Below, piece after piece: positions 59,201 through 64,000 of a stretch of DNA of 64,000 bases. The notes under the pieces were generated by a model. That model saw only the letters and a program-made list of their open reading frames with translations, ran no database searches and was not told the origin of the DNA. Source of the DNA: Apostichopus japonicus (taxonomy: Eukaryota > Echinodermata > Holothuroidea > Aspidochirotida > Stichopodidae); assembly GCF_037975245.1 (NCBI RefSeq), contig NC_092575.1, positions 12,017,001 to 12,081,000 of the forward strand, given 5' to 3'. Made by a program: the position numbers and the translations under genes. Within the stretch, counting starts at the first letter, position 1. Each line of letters starts with the position of its first letter.

Positions 59201-61060
59201 CCAGAGTCTAAAACCTTCAACAACACTTGTTTCATCTGGAAGGGTGTTTAATTGGGGGAGGGGGGGGGGTAGCCAGTTTGAAGCGCGCGTACGGCCGTTT
59301 GTAGCCTCCGATGCCTTTCCAGCAGTAAAGAACAGGACAATTCGGCTAATATGCAATTTGCGCTACGCATGGAGCTTCGAATGTGAAATCCATGTACATT
59401 GTCACAAACTCCGTTCGGTGAGGGACATTGAAAACCTATATGTTGCCATTTCACACGGAAAGGACTGTTTTAATGAAAACGTGCATACTGCCTCAAACGT
59501 CAAAACGAAGAGCTTTTGTCGCAAACGCAATCAGATGAAGACGTTTTGCACCTTATGAAACCTTTGCAGCTAGAAAGGACGATTTTGTGATGTTGGGAGG
59601 GGTGGGTGCACACCCCACCCCTCCCTCCCCCCGATACCATTCGTTGCATGATATGAGTTTAATAGACAAGTTTGAGTAAGATCGTTTTCTATATTGTGAC
59701 AAATTCATTGCACAAACAAAAGCAGTAACAAAACGTTACAAAATCTGCTAGCATAAGATCCGAAATGACATCAGAAATGATTCGGCGTGCCATGGTGCTA
59801 TAGTTAGTGTCTCTTCAGAATGGGACATGACAGGCTCTCTCGTGTCAGTTTTGTCGGTTTCATCCTGAAAGATTTCACATGAGAATGTGATAGGTTTAAA
59901 CATTATGTGTCATAACATCATGTGTATAGGTCACGTGACTCACATCTCCCCACCCACATCGAAGATGCAGCACCCTGTTACGCCGGTGACCTCTGACCTT
60001 CTTTATATTAAGAATATATGAGAGCTCGTATTACTTGATAACTTGCTCTTAACGTCTCATGTAAGAAACATGTCGTATGTAATTTTGCTGATAACTCACA
60101 GGAATTCAGTGAATTCTCAAGGTTAATGAAATTTAAGAGACAAGAAAAACAGCCTACGAAACAATAACTTTTGTAGCTTTCGGTCGAAAGATGAACCTGG
60201 GTCTCACTGTGACACGAGTATAAAAAAGGTCAAGGTTCAAACAAAAATTGATTTAAAGTTTTGAAAGGTTCTGTCTTGCTGGTTCTGAGCCTTAAAATTA
60301 AAGTTACTCTTAGGGTATATTAAAGGGGTATTCTGGTGGCGGACAAGGTAACACTCATCTTGAAGAGAATGGACAGTACACACACTGTTAGTTGAAAGCC
60401 CCATCTCAATATATTATCCCTAACTCCAGTCTCCAGATATGGTTTATTGAATGGAACATATAATAGTTAGCGCTAGCCCGCGATGCTGAGAGGAAGTTGA
60501 TGACAGTAGTCTGTGATGATATCACGGTAACTAAAAATGCATTTGCTTGCTAATATGCAGTATTGTAGTGCGCGTGGAGTGCTTTCAGTATTAGGAAGAA
60601 CTTTGCGGTTGTTCATGGTGTTACTTTTTTTGGGCGGACAACACACCAGGGAGTATAGTCATATAGGTACCTACAAGGTAAGGGCGCTTGTGCGCTCCGT
60701 GACAGGCTCGGAATAAGGGGGCTACGTAGCTAGCCTCTGAAACTGCAAATGTACAGAGACTATATGAAACTTTAAGTTTCAACGTCCAGTCATGTAGGTA
60801 TCGTTCACGTGGCCAGTAATGCCAATATTGTAGCACGCACGCTCACAACAATAATTTTTTTCTCATAGAGCTTTAACTTTCATTTGTGTAAGTATCTTGC
60901 TGATTTATCCTTCAAAAATGATACATTTGGAATATTTTCTTAGCTGTCAATAATTTGCTCTACAGTAGCTAGATGCATTAAGAGAATATCATGCATATCT
61001 TCGGCGTTCAAAATGCTATGGGATCAGTGTCGTGCCCAATGGTGGGGAGGAGGGAGGGGG
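56270..61060. other. Intergenic, no supported gene
   Basis: Several open frames of 60-104 codons (for example 57635-57904, 58353-58631, 59244-59558) have no recognisable motifs, no splice context and simple composition. C/G runs occur at 58451-58460, 59255-59270 and 59600-59632. Confidence 0.5.
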
Positions 61061-61061
61061 T

Positions 61062-61703
61062 GGTTCCATTGTCAGTAGGGGAATGGTTCAGTCGGGTGAA
61101 TGGTTCAGTCCCGATGCAAGGGGACTGGGGTTGAGAGCGGATCAGTCGTTCGGTAGTTTGGTTTTCGTGCCCAGGTTCTTTCCTTGGTGACTTTTCTTAA
61201 AAAGTATGGTTCAGTTGGGGCAAATGGTCAGTCGGTGGGAATGGTTCAGTAGGGGAAATAGTTCAGTCGGGGGGTGGGGTGGGGAGGATGGTTAAGTCGG
61301 GGGAAATGGTTCAGTCGGGGGGAGGAGGATGGTTCAGTCGGGGAGAATGGTTCAGTGGGAGGGAATGGTTCAGTCGGCCGGGGGGGATGGTTCAGTCTGG
61401 GGAGTGGTTCGGTCGGGGGGGGGGGGGGAATGGTTCAGTCGGCCGGGGGGATGGTTCAGTCTGGGCAGTGGTTCGGTCGGGGGGGGGAATGGTTCAGTCG
61501 GATGGAATGGTTCAGGCGGGGGTTCAGTCAGGGGGAATGGTTCAGTCGGGGAGAGTGGTTCAGTCGGTGGGGGGGGTGGTTCAGTCGAGGGGAATGGTTC
61601 AGTCGAGGGAATGGTTCAGTCGGCGGGAATGGTTCAGTCGGCGGGAATGGTTCAGTCGGAGGGAATGGTTCAGTCGGGAACGGGGGGGGGGGGTTCAGTC
61701 GGT
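61062..61703. repeat. GGTTCAGTCGG minisatellite, G-rich
   Basis: About thirty irregular units of GGTTCAGTCGG followed by a variable G run and AAT. The frames seen here (repeating GSVGGN or WFSR) follow from the repeat and are not genes. Confidence 0.95.
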
Positions 61704-64000
61704 TGATTTTTTTTTTGACAATCAGCCGGGTAAGAATCAGATCACTGTTACGGGCATACACCACTTTTCAACCAAACACAAATCATCAGGAAATTTTGTT
61801 TGCGCAATTTAGCGTTGGAGCTTATAATAGACCTAATTTGTAATCTAATTTTGCCTCAGAATGTCTAAATTGTATTTTTTTCGGAGGGAGGATCACCAGA
61901 CTCCCCTTCTTCAGATCGCCTTTATTCGTCTGTGGCCCTTCCATCCCCTTCCTAAATCAATCCCCCCCCCCTGCACTGTGCATGGCTGTGATGGGGAATT
62001 GACTTTTACTGGTTTTTACCCTAAGAAAATAAAAAATAGTTAGGCAATCAACTTAAGCCACCAGAAATACGCTTTACGAAGTGCTAACATAAGACGGTAA
62101 GAAGTAAAAAATGGAGCAAAATGCCAAGGTGGGGGTGGGGGTGGGGGAGGGGGATCAGTGAAAGTTTTTAAACATGATTTTCCATTGAAAGTGTACTCAC
62201 AGAGATTCGGTAGCAACATGTATGGCAATTGACAAAACCTAACATAAAAATAATAAAAATTAAAAATTTATCTAGAAAACACAAAAATAGTTCAAACTCA
62301 ATTGCCATGACATCATTCACTGTGCTGTTGCCAGATACCTTTCCAAAATATCACGAAATTTGAAGGAAAAAAAGCAAATTTTTCTCCACACACAAAATGA
62401 TATATACCGAGATGAGGTTTTGACTTCAAAATGCAGAAAATTACCAGCAACTTGGTAAAGTAGTTAACCTCAACCATCGGAATATCACTTTAATAGATTT
62501 CTTTATCAATATTATTAATTCCGACCGTGATATGTGTTCCAATGTTTCGGGAGAATCTCCTTGTTTGGAGTCCTATCATTTCAAACTAGCATAGAAAATG
62601 TAAAGAAAGTACTATTCACTAGAGGTTTTTACTTTTATTCTCTAATAAAATATTACTTTATCGTGAAACTTATGTACCAAAAAATTGAAACACGGTCTCC
62701 ACATGAAAAGTTGACCCAACATGATCAAATTATTAAATTATTTATCGAAATTGTCACTACTTACACCCATTCGGAAACGAACAAATCAGTAATAATAATT
62801 CTTCATTCCTTCTGACAGACACGGTTGTCCCTCTAAGCAGATCTTATCCCCTTTTTATAATATATTTATGATCATAAGTTGTAGAAAAATAAATAAATAA
62901 AATACTTTGCACTTTTTTTTCTAGGTTGTTAAAATATCAGTTGAAATATACAACTGAATGAACAGCGAGTAAGCAATTTAACAGCCGTAGGCTACATAAC
63001 ACCGGAATAGAGATCATATCAAAATTGAATAATGGTTCAATAAAATAAAAAATTACGCAAGATCTATCAAAATAAAGAAACAGATATAGCCTATATATAA
63101 TATCATGTTGACCTTGTTACGCCCTTGGCAACGGACTAAAGCTTCAACCCAAACACAATTTTTTTTTATTATCTTTTTAGAATTTATTAAAATAATTTCA
63201 CCCTAGGTGGTATAACTCACTGAATGAAAATTTAAAGAAAATTTTTGAGGACTTCTTCTGGTCAAGTTTGATGATGACTTCATTAGAATTGATTGGTCAC
63301 GTGCAAATATTGATTACATCAAATCCGGTGTTACTTGAATGACAGGTTTGACCGGATGAATGTTCGTTTTCCTCTGCTTCTTCCTTTAAATTCAGGACGA
63401 TGTCAATCAAGACAAACATAATGCACAAAATGGAGGAGGTAAAGATCAAATTATGCTAAGTGTCTATAAAAATTGTAATAAAGTGAAATATTAAATCATG
63501 AGCAACTTTTCTTAACACTCTTATTTTTTTTCCTCGATCAGTGTTGAGTAGTTGTAAAACCAACTGTCATTGGTAGTTATGAATGATTTAATATACATGC
63601 TTCATGTTATAAATGAATGATAATATAAGGGGGATTCAATTTTTTGACATACCTCGTTGTTCCCATTACACACTTATAACGACCTTATTTTAAAATTTGT
63701 TTTTCAAAATTGGATTTAAAAAAAAAAAAAAAAAATTATTATGAGGGTTAGCTCCCCTAGAAAGAATTACCTTCGGAATTCAAACACACCTTGGTCGGTC
63801 TTTGCTATCCTTTCAAGTAACATAAGACGCAGTTGATAACACTGGTCCCTAACATTGGACCAACAGGGCAACAACAAAAAAGATATGAAATAAACTTCAA
63901 ACGGATCACCCTTTCAAATACTTGTGCATGTTTTGTTACAGTTTTTATTATAATCTTTTTCCTTTTATTGTGATGGTTGAATTGTTCATTTGTTCATTTG
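61704..64000. other. Intergenic, nothing coding seen
   Basis: AT-rich with poly-A at 63718-63735 and a GGGGGTGGGGG tract near 62130-62155. No coding similarity on either strand. Confidence 0.5.

Noticed and set aside
61274-61843. Plus-strand frames up to 189 codons, glycine- and serine-rich
   Set aside because: They follow from the GGTTCAGTCGG minisatellite with variable G runs, open in all three frames.

Overview
This is a eukaryotic (animal) genomic window: split genes with GT-AG introns, long AT-rich non-coding stretches, many short terminal-inverted-repeat elements, a decayed LINE, a tRNA-derived SINE head, minisatellites and TTAGGG-type repeat tracts. The protein matches and the repeat style suggest a marine invertebrate deuterostome, perhaps an echinoderm such as a sea cucumber. 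That organism guess is inference from the look of the sequence, not from a search.

Layout. (1) Positions 63-22384, minus strand: the 5' half of neurofibromin (NF1). I assign sixteen coding exons that join in frame, from the start methionine (22384) to a residue about 745 in human numbering; the gene runs off the left edge. One short exon, expected between 213 and 3621, was not found. The introns carry hAT-type elements, a 1.4 kb minisatellite, a fold-back repeat, and a 150-bp tandem duplication that copies the 3' part of one exon with its splice donor. (2) 22385-27856: intergenic, with a 282-bp inverted-repeat element holding degenerate telomere repeats. (3) 27857-28858, plus strand: an intronless SLC35G1-like drug/metabolite transporter. 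(4) 30522-34298, plus strand: a small split gene for an acidic protein of about 145 residues that I do not recognise. (5) 34299-41380: transposon-rich, including a frameshifted CR1/L2-like LINE lying between 52-bp inverted repeats, and nested GC-rich elements. (6) 41381-49094, plus strand: a complete eight-exon thiopurine S-methyltransferase-like gene (268 aa). (7) 49095-64000: no confident gene; repeats dominate (SINE head, TCCG microsatellite, 121-bp homopurine run, repeated ~100-bp GC-rich units, GGTTCAGTC minisatellite).

The genes are unrelated in function: a Ras GTPase-activating protein, a membrane transporter, an unknown acidic protein and a small-molecule methyltransferase. I see no operon-like or defence-like system. 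The most unusual items are the partial exon duplication in NF1, the telomere-repeat element with 13-bp flanking repeats, the inverted-repeat-bounded LINE, and the unrecognised small gene. Exon boundaries were found by eye from splice motifs, reading-frame continuity and remembered family sequence; no alignment or transcript data were available.
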